NCBI RefSeq assembly: GCF_001424345.1 | Contig: NZ_LMPF01000021.1 | Span: 168,741 to 232,740 of the forward strand | DNA length: 64,000 nucleotides | Direction: 5' to 3' | Origin: Burkholderia sp. Leaf177 | GTDB taxonomy: Bacteria; Pseudomonadota; Gammaproteobacteria; Burkholderiales; Burkholderiaceae | In this document: positions 1 to 9,423 of the stretch, piece by piece | How the letters are laid out: every line of letters begins with the position of its first letter | Position numbering within the stretch: position 1 is the first letter of the stretch | Notes under the pieces: model-generated | Seen by the model: the letters and a program-made list of their open reading frames with translations, nothing else | Told to the model about the DNA's origin: nothing | Databases searched by the model: none | Program-made: the position numbers and the translations under genes

Positions 1-1
1 T

Positions 2-1399
2 CGCGCGGAGAATGCAGACGGCGCGGGCGGCATTGTCGACACAAACGCGCAAACGTTGTCGTTCGGCAATGCCGAGTCGACCAACCCGGCCGTCGTGGCT
101 GGCCAATGGAACGTGACAACACAGGCCTTCACCGCCGGCGATGCCGCCGCCGGCGCACTTTCGCGCAGCCTGAACAGAGGGACATCGGTCAACGTGGGAT
201 CGGCCGGGGATATCGCCGTGAACTCGGATATCCGATGGCAAGGCCCGGCGTCGCTGACGCTCGCCGCTTACCGGACGTTGACGATCGGGAAGAACGCCAC
301 GCTGGTTAACAAAGGCGGCGGTAACCTGACGCTGCGCAGTGACGCCTCGGCTATTGATAACGGCGGCAGCGTGATCAACCGCGGGGTTATCGACTGGTCG
401 GGCAGCACTGGTATTGTCAGCGCGCTCTACGATATGAACGGCAGCTTCACGCCCGGAACATTGCGCAGCAATACGGCATGGAAGGCGCCGCAATACAGCG
501 GCCTGCTGACCCAGATCACCGCGTACAAACTCGTCAACTCGATGGCGGACTTGCAAAACGTATCGCTGGATCTTGCGGGCATTTATGCGCTTGGCAAGGA
601 TATCGATGCAGGCGGCGTTGCGTCGCGGCCGATAGGAAACCACGGCACGCCATTCACCGGCCAGTTCGATGGCATGTGGCACACCATCGCCAATCTGTCG
701 CCGCAAGTCATGGACTTTTCGAATGACCTGAACGCGGGGCTGTTTGGCGTTATCGGCCCGACGGGTGTGGTGCGCGATATCGGCGTTGTCACCAGCAAGG
801 CCGGGATATCGTTGCGTGGCAGCGGGCTGCTTGCCGGCGACAATCAAGGCACGATCGTCAACGCGTACTCGACCGGAAGTGTCTTCGACCCTTCTCAGGA
901 CGGCAACACGTTCGGCGGACTGGTTGGCACGAACGAAGGCCTGATCGCGCGATCGTGGAGCAGCGCCAGCGTTTCCGGCGACGCCATCAACGGCGGCCTG
1001 GTTGGCTACAACACCGGGACGATCACCCAGTCGTACGCAACCGGCAATGTCACGCCGCAATACTCGACCGGTTCGGGCGGCGGATTCGTCGGCTTCAACG
1101 AAGGGACGATCAGCCAGTCGTTCGCAACCGGCAAAGTGGGATTCGGCTCGCAAGGATCTGCCGGCTTTGCGTTCGTCAACAATGGAACGATCTCGCCCGA
1201 CTCGTACTGGAACATAGAGACCACGACGCAAACGCAAGGGGTTCGCGCTGGCACGCAACTGCCGGCATCGAACGGTCTCACCACCGCGCAAATGAGCACG
1301 GAGACGTCGTTCGTGTCGTATGACTTCAGCCCTACCGGCGTATGGGCGCTACCGGCAGGCGCAACCCATCCGGTGTTGCGCTGGCAAGTGGCGAACTAG
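2..1399 (+). CDS. GLUG-repeat surface exoprotein, C-terminal part (5' end outside window)
   Basis: The reading frame is open from the first bases of the window, so the true start lies upstream; the TTG at 56 is only an internal codon. The visible ~465 residues are rich in Gly, Asn, Ser and Thr and form short beta-strand-like repeats. From about residue 270 there are several GLUG motifs of the type GGLVG-N-G-I-SYATG-V, as found in filamentous haemagglutinin-like and two-partner-secretion exoproteins. Such proteins are exported across the outer membrane and act as adhesins or toxin carriers. No toxin domain, anchor or autotransporter barrel is visible at the C terminus. A TpsB partner transporter could lie upstream, outside the window. 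The family call is firm; the exact role is inference. Confidence 0.8.
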   Translation, partial: RAENADGAGGIVDTNAQTLSFGNAESTNPAVVAGQWNVTTQAFTAGDAAAGALSRSLNRGTSVNVGSAGDIAVNSDIRWQGPASLTLAAYRTLTIGKNATLVNKGGGNLTLRSDASAIDNGGSVINRGVIDWSGSTGIVSALYDMNGSFTPGTLRSNTAWKAPQYSGLLTQITAYKLVNSMADLQNVSLDLAGIYALGKDIDAGGVASRPIGNHGTPFTGQFDGMWHTIANLSPQVMDFSNDLNAGLFGVIGPTGVVRDIGVVTSKAGISLRGSGLLAGDNQGTIVNAYSTGSVFDPSQDGNTFGGLVGTNEGLIARSWSSASVSGDAINGGLVGYNTGTITQSYATGNVTPQYSTGSGGGFVGFNEGTISQSFATGKVGFGSQGSAGFAFVNNGTISPDSYWNIETTTQTQGVRAGTQLPASNGLTTAQMSTETSFVSYDFSPTGVWALPAGATHPVLRWQVAN

Positions 1400-1417
1400 G
1401 CCGGGCTGACGCTACTT

Positions 1418-2290
1418 CTACTTTGCCGCGAGCTTGTCCTGCGTCTTTGTATTGAAGTCGCTGGCGTCGTGGCGTTCGTGCAGCTGGCTCGATGGCTCGC
1501 CGGAAACCCGGTTGACCATCCGGCCGCGCTGCACGGCCGGGCGCTCGAAAATGGCGTTGGCCCATCGCTGGACATGCGTGTATTCCTGCACCGATAAAAA
1601 CTCGCCCGCGCCGTACTGCCAGCCCTTGGCCAGTCCGCCGTACCACGGCCAGATGGCGATATCGGCAATCGTGTATTCGCTGCCCGATATGTATTCGTTG
1701 TCCGCGAGCCGTTTGTCGAGGACGTCGAGCTGGCGCTTGGTTTCCATCGCGAAACGGTTGATTGCGTACTCGATCTTCGTGGGCGCGTAAGCGTAGAAAT
1801 GGCCGAAGCCGCCGCCCAGATAAGGCGCGCTTCCCATTTGCCAGAACAGCCACGATAGACACTCAGCGCGCGCGGCCGGCTCCGTTGGCAGGAAAGCCTT
1901 GAATTTTTCGGCGAGATAAAGAAGGATCGAGCCCGACTCGAAAACGCGGATCGGCTCGGCGCCGCTGCGGTCCACGAGCGCGGGAATTTTCGAGTTCGGA
2001 TTCGCTGCCACGAAGCCGCTGCCGAACTGGTCGCCATCGCCAATTTTGATCAGCCACGCGTCGTACTCCGCGCCGCTGTGGCCCAGCGCCAGCAGCTCTT
2101 CCAGCATCACGGTGACTTTCACGCCGTTTGGTGTCCCCAACGAATAAAGCTGGAGCGGATGCTTGCCGACTGGCAGTTCCTTGTCGTGCGTCGGCCCGGA
2201 AATCGGGCGGTTGATGTTCGCGAAGTGCCCACCGTTTTCCTGGTTCCACGTCCAGACTGTTGGCGGCACGTAATCGGCGGAATCGCTCAT
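1418..2290 (-). CDS. yghU: glutathione S-transferase, YghU type (GSH-disulfide oxidoreductase)
   Basis: A 290-residue protein that resembles E. coli YghU over its whole length. It has an N-terminal extension, TPNG at about 53-56 where the thioredoxin-like domain meets glutathione, NPNSKIPAL at 97-105 with the cis-proline, and ESGSILLYL at 118-126, followed by the helical C-terminal domain. The family reduces disulfide bonds with bound glutathione and has peroxidase activity; it is cytosolic. Two in-frame ATGs lie at 2296 and 2290. AGGAG sits 8 bases before the second and only 2 before the first, so 2290 is preferred. It converges with the exoprotein gene and shares no obvious operon with the LysR gene upstream. 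Confidence 0.93.
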   Translation of the reverse strand: MSDSADYVPPTVWTWNQENGGHFANINRPISGPTHDKELPVGKHPLQLYSLGTPNGVKVTVMLEELLALGHSGAEYDAWLIKIGDGDQFGSGFVAANPNSKIPALVDRSGAEPIRVFESGSILLYLAEKFKAFLPTEPAARAECLSWLFWQMGSAPYLGGGFGHFYAYAPTKIEYAINRFAMETKRQLDVLDKRLADNEYISGSEYTIADIAIWPWYGGLAKGWQYGAGEFLSVQEYTHVQRWANAIFERPAVQRGRMVNRVSGEPSSQLHERHDASDFNTKTQDKLAAK

Positions 2291-2377
2291 GCTCATGGCT
2301 CCTTGCAGCTATTGGGATGTTTGTCTCGAAATATCGAAGCGAGGATAACAAACCAGCACAAATGCTGCCGGGAGCGC

Positions 2378-3286
2378 TCAAGCCGGCGTTTCCATCCGCG
2401 AATGCAGTCCCTCACGCTCGAGCCATGAGCGGAACAGCAAGACAAGATCATCGGTGGACTTGCCGTCGGGGATGTAGCTGCAATAACTCCGCGATGGCAG
2501 ACGAGGTCCCGCAAACGGCTTGACGAGTCGGCCGGCGGCGAGATCGTCCGCTACCAGTGCCGTTGGCCCCATTGCAATACCTATTCCGTCGATGGCAGCC
2601 TGCAGCGTCAGATAAAAGTGATCGAATGTCATGACCGCCGCCGGCCGCAGCGCGGGAATCTGCGCCTTCGCCAGCCAGTCAGGCCAGAGTCGCGGAAGAC
2701 TCGACGTATGCAGCAAGGTATGCCGCGCGAGTTCGTCCGGCGCACCGAGCGGCACGCGCTGCAACAATGTCGGGCTGCAGACCGGAAGCCGTTCCTCGAC
2801 CAGGAAAGGTTGCATGGAATAACCGTAGAACGTGTCCGGACCGCCCCGGATCACGATGTCGTGAATGTCCTTGAGACTTTCCACCGATTCGTTCGATGTC
2901 TCCACCCTCACGTCCACGTCCGGATGCTCGGCATGAAACTTTGCGAGCCTCGGCACGAGCCATCGCAACGTGAACGTGGCCGGCGCATTCACCGACAGCG
3001 TCCGGGCAATCGTCCCGGGCGAGCCGTATTGCGTGGTTGCCTGAGAAAGCTGCTCGAACAACGGCCCGATCTCATTCAAATAAACCACGGCCGCGGGCGT
3101 AAGTACCACGCGCCGGTTGTGGCGCTCGAATAGCGGCGCGCCCAGCCACTCTTCCAGCAGACGCACATGCTGGCTCACCGCGCCGTGAGTCACGTGCAAT
3201 TCGGCTGCGGCTTCCTTGAAGCTGCCGAGTCGACCTGCGGCTTCGAAAGCACGCACGGCATTCAGCGGAGGCAGAGTCCGTTTCAT
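2378..3286 (-). CDS. LysR-family regulator (GcvA-like)
   Basis: A 302-residue LysR-type regulator. The winged HTH lies at about 9-60, with GSFKEAAAELHVTHGAVSQHV covering the recognition helix region, followed by the effector-binding periplasmic-binding-like fold. The opening PPLNAVRAFEAAGRLGSF is characteristic of the GcvA/AmpR subgroup, but there is no glycine cleavage operon here, so the specific target is unknown. It is divergent from the EamA exporter gene at 3389, with about 100 bases between the starts. By the usual LysR arrangement the exporter is the likely target. The effector cannot be read from sequence. Confidence 0.9.
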   Translation of the reverse strand: MKRTLPPLNAVRAFEAAGRLGSFKEAAAELHVTHGAVSQHVRLLEEWLGAPLFERHNRRVVLTPAAVVYLNEIGPLFEQLSQATTQYGSPGTIARTLSVNAPATFTLRWLVPRLAKFHAEHPDVDVRVETSNESVESLKDIHDIVIRGGPDTFYGYSMQPFLVEERLPVCSPTLLQRVPLGAPDELARHTLLHTSSLPRLWPDWLAKAQIPALRPAAVMTFDHFYLTLQAAIDGIGIAMGPTALVADDLAAGRLVKPFAGPRLPSRSYCSYIPDGKSTDDLVLLFRSWLEREGLHSRMETPA

Positions 3287-3388
3287 CGAAATAGTTTATC
3301 TAACGCGATGAGCCAATTTATCTGGTTTGTTCGCCCACGACAAGATAGTTATCCTGCTCACTGTATCTCTTCCCGCTTCGAACCTGCA

Positions 3389-4231
3389 ATGCTCACTTAC
3401 ACCGGTGGTCTCGTCCTCGTTGCCGCGCTGCTCCACGCGACATGGAACGCGATGCTCCACGGCAACCACGACCGGTTCCTGTCCATGACGTGGATGAGCA
3501 TCGCGATCTCGGTGGTATCGAGCGTGGTTGTGCTGTTCGCCCCGTGGCCCACGCGCGCGGCATGGCCGTATATCGTGGCGTCGGGGCTGACGCACATCGT
3601 GTACAACATGAGCCTCGTACGCGCTTACCGGCGCAGCGATCTGGGCGAGGCGTATCCGATTGCGCGAGGTTCCTCGCCCTTGCTCGTCACGCTCGGCGCG
3701 GCGCTTTTTGCGCATGAGGCAATCGGACCATTGCACGCGATCGGCATCGTGATGATCTCGGGTGGCATCATGACGCTCGCGCTGGAAGGCGGGAATGTGT
3801 CGCGCGCGGGCGTTTTATCCGCGTTGACGACAGGCGCGACGATCGCGCTTTACACGGTGATCGATGGCATCGGCGTGCGCTTGTCCAACGGCGAGGCGCT
3901 CACCTACACCGCGTGGATGTTCCTCTTCTACTGGCTCATGCCGGTGTTGTTCATTGCCATGCGCGGGGCTGCGGCGCTGTGGACGTCCGTGCGCGACGCA
4001 CCCCTTGCAATCGGCTCGTCGCTTGCGGGCGGCCTCGTTTCCATAGGCGCGTATGGCATCGTGATCTGGGCGATGCAATCCGGCGCGATGGGCGCGGTAT
4101 CGGCGTTGCGTGAGACGAGCGTGGTATTTGCGGTGCTGATCGGGCGCATGTTCCTGCGCGAAGCGGTTAGTGCAAGGCGATGGATGGCGTGCGTAATCGT
4201 CGCGGCTGGAGCGGTTTGTCTGGGGCTTTGA
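3389..4231 (+). CDS. EamA/DMT-superfamily transporter
   Basis: A 280-residue integral membrane protein with about ten hydrophobic helices arranged as two EamA halves, typical of drug/metabolite exporters of the inner membrane. The start at 3389 gives an N terminus that begins directly in the first helix (MLTYTGGLVLVAALLHATWN). The same frame is open upstream to 3167 but that stretch overlaps the divergent LysR gene and has no membrane character, so it was excluded. The substrate is not identifiable; metabolite or amino-acid efflux is typical of the family. It is followed by a strong hairpin terminator at 4324-4351. Confidence 0.85.
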   Translation: MLTYTGGLVLVAALLHATWNAMLHGNHDRFLSMTWMSIAISVVSSVVVLFAPWPTRAAWPYIVASGLTHIVYNMSLVRAYRRSDLGEAYPIARGSSPLLVTLGAALFAHEAIGPLHAIGIVMISGGIMTLALEGGNVSRAGVLSALTTGATIALYTVIDGIGVRLSNGEALTYTAWMFLFYWLMPVLFIAMRGAAALWTSVRDAPLAIGSSLAGGLVSIGAYGIVIWAMQSGAMGAVSALRETSVVFAVLIGRMFLREAVSARRWMACVIVAAGAVCLGL

Positions 4232-4323
4232 TCAGCATTGCTTTATCTGCGATGGGACGCCTGAAACCGATCTTGGAAAGTCTTCCGAAAAAGCTGACGA
4301 CTCCGGGCCTGCAACAAAGCAAA

Positions 4324-4358
4324 CGGGCCTTGCCGCATTCGGCAAGGCCCGCATTTTT
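4324..4358 (+). terminator. intrinsic terminator between convergent genes
   Basis: A perfect 12-bp stem (4324-4335 with 4340-4351) with a CATT loop is followed by TTTTT at 4354-4358. It lies between the 3' ends of the EamA gene (+) and ilvD (-). The other side is also T-rich when read on the minus strand, so it may serve both genes. Confidence 0.9.
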
Positions 4359-4385
4359 GCTTTATCGCGATGAGCCGATAACGCC

Positions 4386-6248
4386 TTACTTGCGCTTGAG
4401 TTGCGAGATATCGCGCACGGCGCCACGATCGGCTGAAGTTGCCAACGCCGCATACGCCTGCAACGCGAGCGAGACCACCCGCTCACGATTCACCGGCATC
4501 CACGCCTTGTCGCCACGCGCTTCCATGACTTCGCGACGGCGCGCAAGCTCCGCGTCGGACACCGCCAGATGCATCTTGCGATTCGGAATATCGATCTCGA
4601 TCACATCGCCCTCTTCCACCAGCCCGATCGTGCCGCCTTCCGCCGCTTCCGGCGACGCATGTCCGATCACGAGGCCCGACGAACCGCCGGAGAAGCGGCC
4701 ATCGGTAAACAGCGCGCAGCTTTTACCCAGACCCTTCGACTTGAGATACGACGTGGGATACAGCATTTCCTGCATGCCCGGACCGCCTTTCGGCCCTTCG
4801 TAACGGATCACGACTACATCGCCTGCGACTACCTTGTCGCCCAGAATGGCATCGACCGCGTCGTCCTGACTCTCGAAGACGCGCGCGCGGCCCGAAAACA
4901 GCCATTGCGATTCATCCACGCCCGCCGTCTTGACGATACAACCCTTCTCCGCGAGATTGCCGTACAGCACGGCCAAGCCGCCGTCCTTCGAGTACGCGTC
5001 CTGCTTGCTGCGGATACAGCCGGTCTTGCGGTCGGTATCGAGCGAGGCGAACGTCGCTTCCTGGCTGAACGCAACGGTCGTCGGAATGCCGCCCGGCGCC
5101 GCGCGGAAGAACTTCTGCGCGTCTTCGCCCGCGCCGCCCGCAACGTCCCACTTCGCGATTGCATCGCCGAGCGTGCCGCTATGCACGTTGCCGCACGACA
5201 AGTCGAGCAGGTCCGCACGCGCCAGCTCGCCGAGAATCCCGAGAATGCCGCCCGCGCGATGCACGTCTTCAATGTGATATTTGTCGGTTGCGGGCGCCGC
5301 TTTGCACAGGCACGGCACCTGGCGCGAGATCCGGTCGATATCGGACATGGTGAAATCGACGCCTGCTTCCTGCGCTGCGGCAAGCAAATGCAGCACGGTG
5401 TTGGTCGAACCGCCCATGGCGACGTCGAGCGCCATCGCATTCTGAAAAGCCTGCTTGGTCGCGATGCTGCGCGGCAGGACCGACGTGTCGTCTTCCTGAT
5501 AATAACGGCGGCACAGGTCCACCACGAGACGCCCTGCCTGCTCGAACAACCCCTTGCGCCAAGCGTGCGTGGCGACGATCGTGCCGTTGCCGGGCAACGC
5601 AAGGCCGATTGCTTCGGTCAGGCAGTTCATGGAGTTCGCGGTGAACATGCCGGAGCACGAACCGCACGTCGGGCACGCGTTGCGCTCGATTTCCGCCACT
5701 TCGGCGTCGCTGACGCTTGAGTCGGCGGCCTTGATCATTGCATCGATCAGGTCGATCTTGGCGATCACCTGACCGTCTGTGGGCGACTTGACCTTGCCGG
5801 CTTCCATGGGGCCGCCGGAGACGAACACGACCGGGATGTTCAGGCGCATGGCGGCCATCAGCATGCCCGGCGTGATCTTGTCGCAATTGGAAATGCAGAC
5901 CATGGCGTCGGCGCAATGTGCGTTGACCATGTATTCCACCGAGTCGGCGATCAGTTCGCGCGATGGCAGCGAATACAGCATGCCGCCATGTCCCATGGCA
6001 ATGCCGTCGTCCACCGCGATGGTGTTGAATTCTTTCGCGACGCCGCCCGCCGCTTCGATTTCCTTCGCGACCAGCGCGCCCAGATCGCGCAGATGCACAT
6101 GGCCCGGCACGAACTGCGTGAACGAGTTCACGACCGCGATGATGGGCTTGCCGAAATCGCCGTCCTTCATGCCGGTCGCGCGCCACAGGGCGCGGGCGCC
6201 GGCCATGTTGCGGCCATGAGTCGATGTGCGTGATCGATAGTGGGGCAT
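4386..6248 (-). CDS. ilvD: dihydroxy-acid dehydratase
   Basis: A 620-residue protein matching IlvD in length and sequence, starting [20 protein letters not shown] as in enterobacterial IlvD. It dehydrates 2,3-dihydroxy-isovalerate and -methylvalerate to the 2-keto acids of valine and isoleucine synthesis. Iron-sulfur ligands are visible in the CDKITPGM and [10 protein letters not shown] motifs, and the C-terminal swivel domain carries [12 protein letters not shown]. It stands alone: the neighbours are an exporter on the other strand and a VOC protein 157 bases upstream. Cytosolic and oxygen-sensitive by family knowledge. The call and the start are firm. Confidence 0.97.
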   Translation of the reverse strand: MPHYRSRTSTHGRNMAGARALWRATGMKDGDFGKPIIAVVNSFTQFVPGHVHLRDLGALVAKEIEAAGGVAKEFNTIAVDDGIAMGHGGMLYSLPSRELIADSVEYMVNAHCADAMVCISNCDKITPGMLMAAMRLNIPVVFVSGGPMEAGKVKSPTDGQVIAKIDLIDAMIKAADSSVSDAEVAEIERNACPTCGSCSGMFTANSMNCLTEAIGLALPGNGTIVATHAWRKGLFEQAGRLVVDLCRRYYQEDDTSVLPRSIATKQAFQNAMALDVAMGGSTNTVLHLLAAAQEAGVDFTMSDIDRISRQVPCLCKAAPATDKYHIEDVHRAGGILGILGELARADLLDLSCGNVHSGTLGDAIAKWDVAGGAGEDAQKFFRAAPGGIPTTVAFSQEATFASLDTDRKTGCIRSKQDAYSKDGGLAVLYGNLAEKGCIVKTAGVDESQWLFSGRARVFESQDDAVDAILGDKVVAGDVVVIRYEGPKGGPGMQEMLYPTSYLKSKGLGKSCALFTDGRFSGGSSGLVIGHASPEAAEGGTIGLVEEGDVIEIDIPNRKMHLAVSDAELARRREVMEARGDKAWMPVNRERVVSLALQAYAALATSADRGAVRDISQLKRK

Positions 6249-6405
6249 CTGTACCTCTGTATTGTGGTTATCGAAAATCTTTGAATCTGTTTTACGCCCG
6301 GGCTGGAATGGTCAGCCACGGAAGTACAGAATTTTGCGAGACCACCGGTAAGACGTCCAATATCTTTTTTCGGCGCAACTAGGTCGTGGAAAGTATTAAA
6401 TCGGC

Positions 6406-6837
6406 TTAGAGACCAAAACTCGCTCGATACTCTTCGTCAGCGTCCGAACGGGTGTTGATTTCGACCAGTACGCCGCCCGGCACTTCACAAAAGAACCGCG
6501 AGCCGCGTTCATGCTTGAAAACAGCGGTTTTCATCGCGACGCCGGCCATGGCCATACGCTCATGGAGCGCGCGGACCTCGTCAAGCGTCGCCAGCTCAAA
6601 GCCGATGTGAAAGTTATGCGGCCATTCCACGAGGTGGTCGCCGGCATCCTCGATCACGATGTCGAATCCCGGGCGTTTCAGAATCCAACTCGCGCCGCGA
6701 CCGGCGACAGTGCAGCCCAGATGCTGTTGGAAAAAGGTCGCCGTGGCGATGACATCGGACGACGGGAAGCTCGCGTGGTTGAGCTTCATTGCAGTGGTAT
6801 TGAGGGTTTGTGTGGCTTGGGTGGTGATAGTGCTCAT
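6406..6837 (-). CDS. VOC-family (glyoxalase/dioxygenase fold) protein
   Basis: A 143-residue single VOC module: beta-alpha-beta-beta-beta units beginning at LNHASFPSSD (about 18) and ending with the CEVPGGVLVEINT strand that usually carries a metal-binding glutamate. Family members are metal-dependent lyases, isomerases, dioxygenases or drug-binding resistance proteins; the reaction here cannot be stated. The start at 6837 is supported by GGAG six bases upstream, although the conserved fold begins at Met17. It is probably monocistronic, lying downstream of the TetR gene on the same strand with about 117 bases between. Confidence 0.82.
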   Translation of the reverse strand: MSTITTQATQTLNTTAMKLNHASFPSSDVIATATFFQQHLGCTVAGRGASWILKRPGFDIVIEDAGDHLVEWPHNFHIGFELATLDEVRALHERMAMAGVAMKTAVFKHERGSRFFCEVPGGVLVEINTRSDADEEYRASFGL

Positions 6838-6954
6838 GTCGATCTCCGTGGTTGCGGAGCGCTTGCCGCGTTCCGTACGGAAATGTTACGAGCAAAAACT
6901 CGCGTTTTATACTCGCTTTGCGGCAGGTAGTCTTGGCGCCGCCGATGCCCCGAA

Positions 6955-7656
6955 CTACGGGCGTTTCCGGCCGCGCGGCACGGTTTCAAGAGCGGCTTGC
7001 TCGCTTTTACCGGCGGGTTCCGAAGGCTTCCGGGAAGGCGCGCGCTCCGACATCATCGACAGATAGCCCTGCACTGCTGCTGTCACGCGGCGAGTCAGCC
7101 CGGCCGTGTCCGTCTCGCCGCGTTCGCCGGCAGCATCGACGAGACCGCGGATCATCGCGAACACATCGCGTGCGGCGACCTCCGTGTCCGCTTGTGGCGG
7201 CGAATCTTCCCGCGCGAGTATTTCCAGCAACAAGGTGCGCATGGACCCGGTATTCGGGATCGCACCGCGCAATTGCGGCCGGCTTTCTTCCACGTCGAGC
7301 AAGCGTGCGAGCGTGGGCCGCGCGAACTGCTGCCATACCGCCACGCGAATCAGATGATCGAGCGCGGCCGGCCCGCTTGCGTGATCGAGAGCGGCGAGCG
7401 CCTCCTTGTAGAAGCGTTCGTTCTCGCGTTTCATCAAGCCAACGGTCAGCGCGTCCTTGCCCGGGAAATACTGATAAAGCGACCCGATACTCACACCTGC
7501 GCGCTCGGCGACCGCGTTCGTATTGAAGCCTTCGAGCCCCTTCGTTTCAAGCACCTGCGCGGCGGCTTCGAGCAAGGTCTCGACCATGCGCGCCGAGCGC
7601 GGCTGGCGGGGCGCCCTGCGCGGTTTGAGCGGCGACGGAACCGGCTGTCGAGGCAT
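6955..7656 (-). CDS. TetR/AcrR-family regulator
   Basis: A 233-residue regulator with a basic, proline-rich N terminus and a TetR HTH at about 25-70 whose recognition segment reads GVSIGSLYQYFPGKDAL. The remainder is the helical ligand-binding domain with no recognisable specificity. It lies 28 bases downstream of the Bcr/CflA-type exporter gene on the same strand, so the two are likely cotranscribed, an arrangement fitting an exporter repressed by its own TetR protein. The C-terminal ~25 residues are basic and low-complexity. Confidence 0.88.
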   Translation of the reverse strand: MPRQPVPSPLKPRRAPRQPRSARMVETLLEAAAQVLETKGLEGFNTNAVAERAGVSIGSLYQYFPGKDALTVGLMKRENERFYKEALAALDHASGPAALDHLIRVAVWQQFARPTLARLLDVEESRPQLRGAIPNTGSMRTLLLEILAREDSPPQADTEVAARDVFAMIRGLVDAAGERGETDTAGLTRRVTAAVQGYLSMMSERAPSRKPSEPAGKSEQAALETVPRGRKRP

Positions 7657-7684
7657 CGCGTGTGAACTGGCTGCAGAGAAAACG

Positions 7685-8938
7685 TTATGACCGGACTGCC
7701 GATGCCGCGACAGGCGGAACCTGCGCCAGGTGCGGCAGCAGCTTGGTGACCATCGCGACCACGCCGAACGCGAGGATCACGAAGAACACCGCAAGCGGCG
7801 CGAGGATCTGCACCGAGAGAAAGCCGACCAGACCCATTGTCGCCGATGAAACCAGCAACAATGCGCAACCAAGGATCGCGCTCGTCAGCCCTGCAATATG
7901 CGGAAACAGCGAATTGCCCTTGGCCATCAACGTGGGATACATGGCGCCTGCGCAGAATCCCATCACGAGCACGGGCGTCGCCAGCGTCCACACGCGCAGG
8001 CCGACCGTCAGCGCAAGCAAAAGCATCACAACCGAGGTTCCCGCCATCACGCGCGCGCCGAGTTGCAACCGCTGTTCGGCGCTTGGCAGACGCGGGCCGT
8101 GAATGCGGTTCGAAAGCCCGCCGAGGAAATACATCATGCCGATACCCAGCGCCAGATAACCGAAATACGTCGGCGGTTTATGCAGCGTGTTCTGCACCAT
8201 GAACGGCCCGACAATGTTGAACACGAGCAAGATGCTGTAGCACAGGCCCTGCGCGAGAAAACAGCTTTGAAACACCGGGCTCGCGAGCACCTTGCCCGCG
8301 TTGCTGATCAGCGTGCGCGGTTCCAGATGCACGGGCCGCCGCAACGTTTCACGATACCGCCACCACAACGCCCACATCACGAGCGAATAAACGAGCAGGA
8401 AAACGAGGCACGACTTCCAGCCGAACCAGGTCTGCAAATGCGCACCGATCACCGGCGCCACGATCGGCGCAAGTCCCCACGCTATCGACATATAAGTGAA
8501 CGCGTGCAACAGCGCCTGGCCCGAGAACGAGTCGGTGATGATCGCTTTCGCGAGCAGGTTGGTCGTGGCGATGCCGAATCCTTGCAGGCATCGTGCAAGC
8601 AGGAAGGTTTCCAGGTTCGGCGCCGCGAGCGAAAGCAGGCAGCCGATCGTGAAGATCACCAGACCGAACGCCAGGACGGGCTTGCGGCCGTACGCATCGG
8701 CCACGGGTCCGAACACCAGTTGTCCCAACGCGTAGGCCACCATGTAGCCGGACACGCTCGACTGGATCGCCTGGGGCGACGTCGCGAAGAATTGCGCCAT
8801 TGCGGGCAGCGCGGGTACATAGATGTCGATTGCAAGCTGTCCCGCCGATGCAAACAGGCAGATCAGAAACAGCAAAAAACGCGGCGAATTCTGTACGGGC
8901 GCGGGATGAACGGAAGGACTCGGGATCGTCTGGGTCAT
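7685..8938 (-). CDS. Bcr/CflA-type drug efflux MFS transporter
   Basis: A 417-residue, about 12-helix MFS protein. The first helix contains AIDIYVPALPAM, typical of Bcr/CflA drug:H+ antiporters (DHA1 group), and GPVADAYGRKPVL is the conserved loop between helices 2 and 3. The frame is open to 9058, but the Met at 8938 places the usual short cytosolic tail before helix 1 and avoids the promoter region of the divergent arsR-type gene. It exports small toxic compounds across the inner membrane; the substrate is not identifiable. Probably in one transcript with the TetR gene downstream. Confidence 0.88.
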   Translation of the reverse strand: MTQTIPSPSVHPAPVQNSPRFLLFLICLFASAGQLAIDIYVPALPAMAQFFATSPQAIQSSVSGYMVAYALGQLVFGPVADAYGRKPVLAFGLVIFTIGCLLSLAAPNLETFLLARCLQGFGIATTNLLAKAIITDSFSGQALLHAFTYMSIAWGLAPIVAPVIGAHLQTWFGWKSCLVFLLVYSLVMWALWWRYRETLRRPVHLEPRTLISNAGKVLASPVFQSCFLAQGLCYSILLVFNIVGPFMVQNTLHKPPTYFGYLALGIGMMYFLGGLSNRIHGPRLPSAEQRLQLGARVMAGTSVVMLLLALTVGLRVWTLATPVLVMGFCAGAMYPTLMAKGNSLFPHIAGLTSAILGCALLLVSSATMGLVGFLSVQILAPLAVFFVILAFGVVAMVTKLLPHLAQVPPVAASAVRS

Positions 8939-9051
8939 GAAGGCAATGAAGAGGGCTGCGGCGGCGTCGCTGCGTATTGTGCCTGTCGTCTCGAAAATCG
9001 ACACGATGCCCATTGCGAACGCATGGTCTGGCGACGCCGCGTCGCAAGCAC

Positions 9052-9087
9052 TTGACACGTATATTCCTCGTCAGGTATATAAACGAT
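9052..9087 (+). promoter_or_regulatory. sigma70-like promoter abutting the arsR-type ATG
   Basis: TTGACA at 9052-9057 and TATATA at 9076-9081 with an 18-base spacer. The -10 ends six bases before the ATG at 9088, so transcription would begin at or next to the start codon. No Shine-Dalgarno sequence is seen at a usable distance. This suggests a leaderless mRNA. Confidence 0.6.
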
Positions 9088-9423
9088 ATGGAATCGACAT
9101 TTGCTGTTATCGCCGAGCCGAGCCGCCGCGCCATCTTGAGTCTGCTGGCTTTGTCCGAGCAGACCGTGGGGGATATCGAGGAGAAGTTGAGCCTCTCGCA
9201 ACCCTCGGTTTCGAAGCATCTTCGGGTGCTTCGCGAGGCGGGTTTTGTCGAGGCGCGCGTTGACGCGCAGCGGCGTGTCTACCGGATCAGGCCGGAACCG
9301 CTCGCTGAAATCGACGCCTGGCTCGCGCCGTTCCGCCGCTTCTGGTCGGGCCATGTCGACGCGCTCGAACGCCATCTCGACCAGATTGATCCTGCACCAC
9401 GCACGAAGGAGAGAAAACGATGA
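9088..9423 (+). CDS. ArsR-family repressor
   Basis: A 111-residue winged-helix repressor. After ESTFAVIAEPSRRAILSLL comes the HTH at about 27-55 (SLSQPSVSKHLRVLREAGFV) and the wing. No metal-binding cysteine pair is present, so it belongs to the non-metal ArsR group commonly paired with AHSA1/SRPBCC proteins. The start at 9088 is chosen because the family consensus begins there; the open frame extends upstream to 8977 but runs over the promoter. Its stop overlaps the next ATG by four bases (ATGA), so translation of the two is coupled. Confidence 0.87.
   Translation: MESTFAVIAEPSRRAILSLLALSEQTVGDIEEKLSLSQPSVSKHLRVLREAGFVEARVDAQRRVYRIRPEPLAEIDAWLAPFRRFWSGHVDALERHLDQIDPAPRTKERKR

Noticed and set aside
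4569..5720. 383-codon open frame on the plus strand
   Set aside because: Antisense to ilvD; it has no family resemblance and is rich in Arg, His and Ala as expected of a GC-rich shadow frame.
7898..9055. 385-codon open frame on the plus strand
   Set aside because: Antisense to the Bcr/CflA-type MFS gene; a low-complexity Arg/Gln/His product with no domain.
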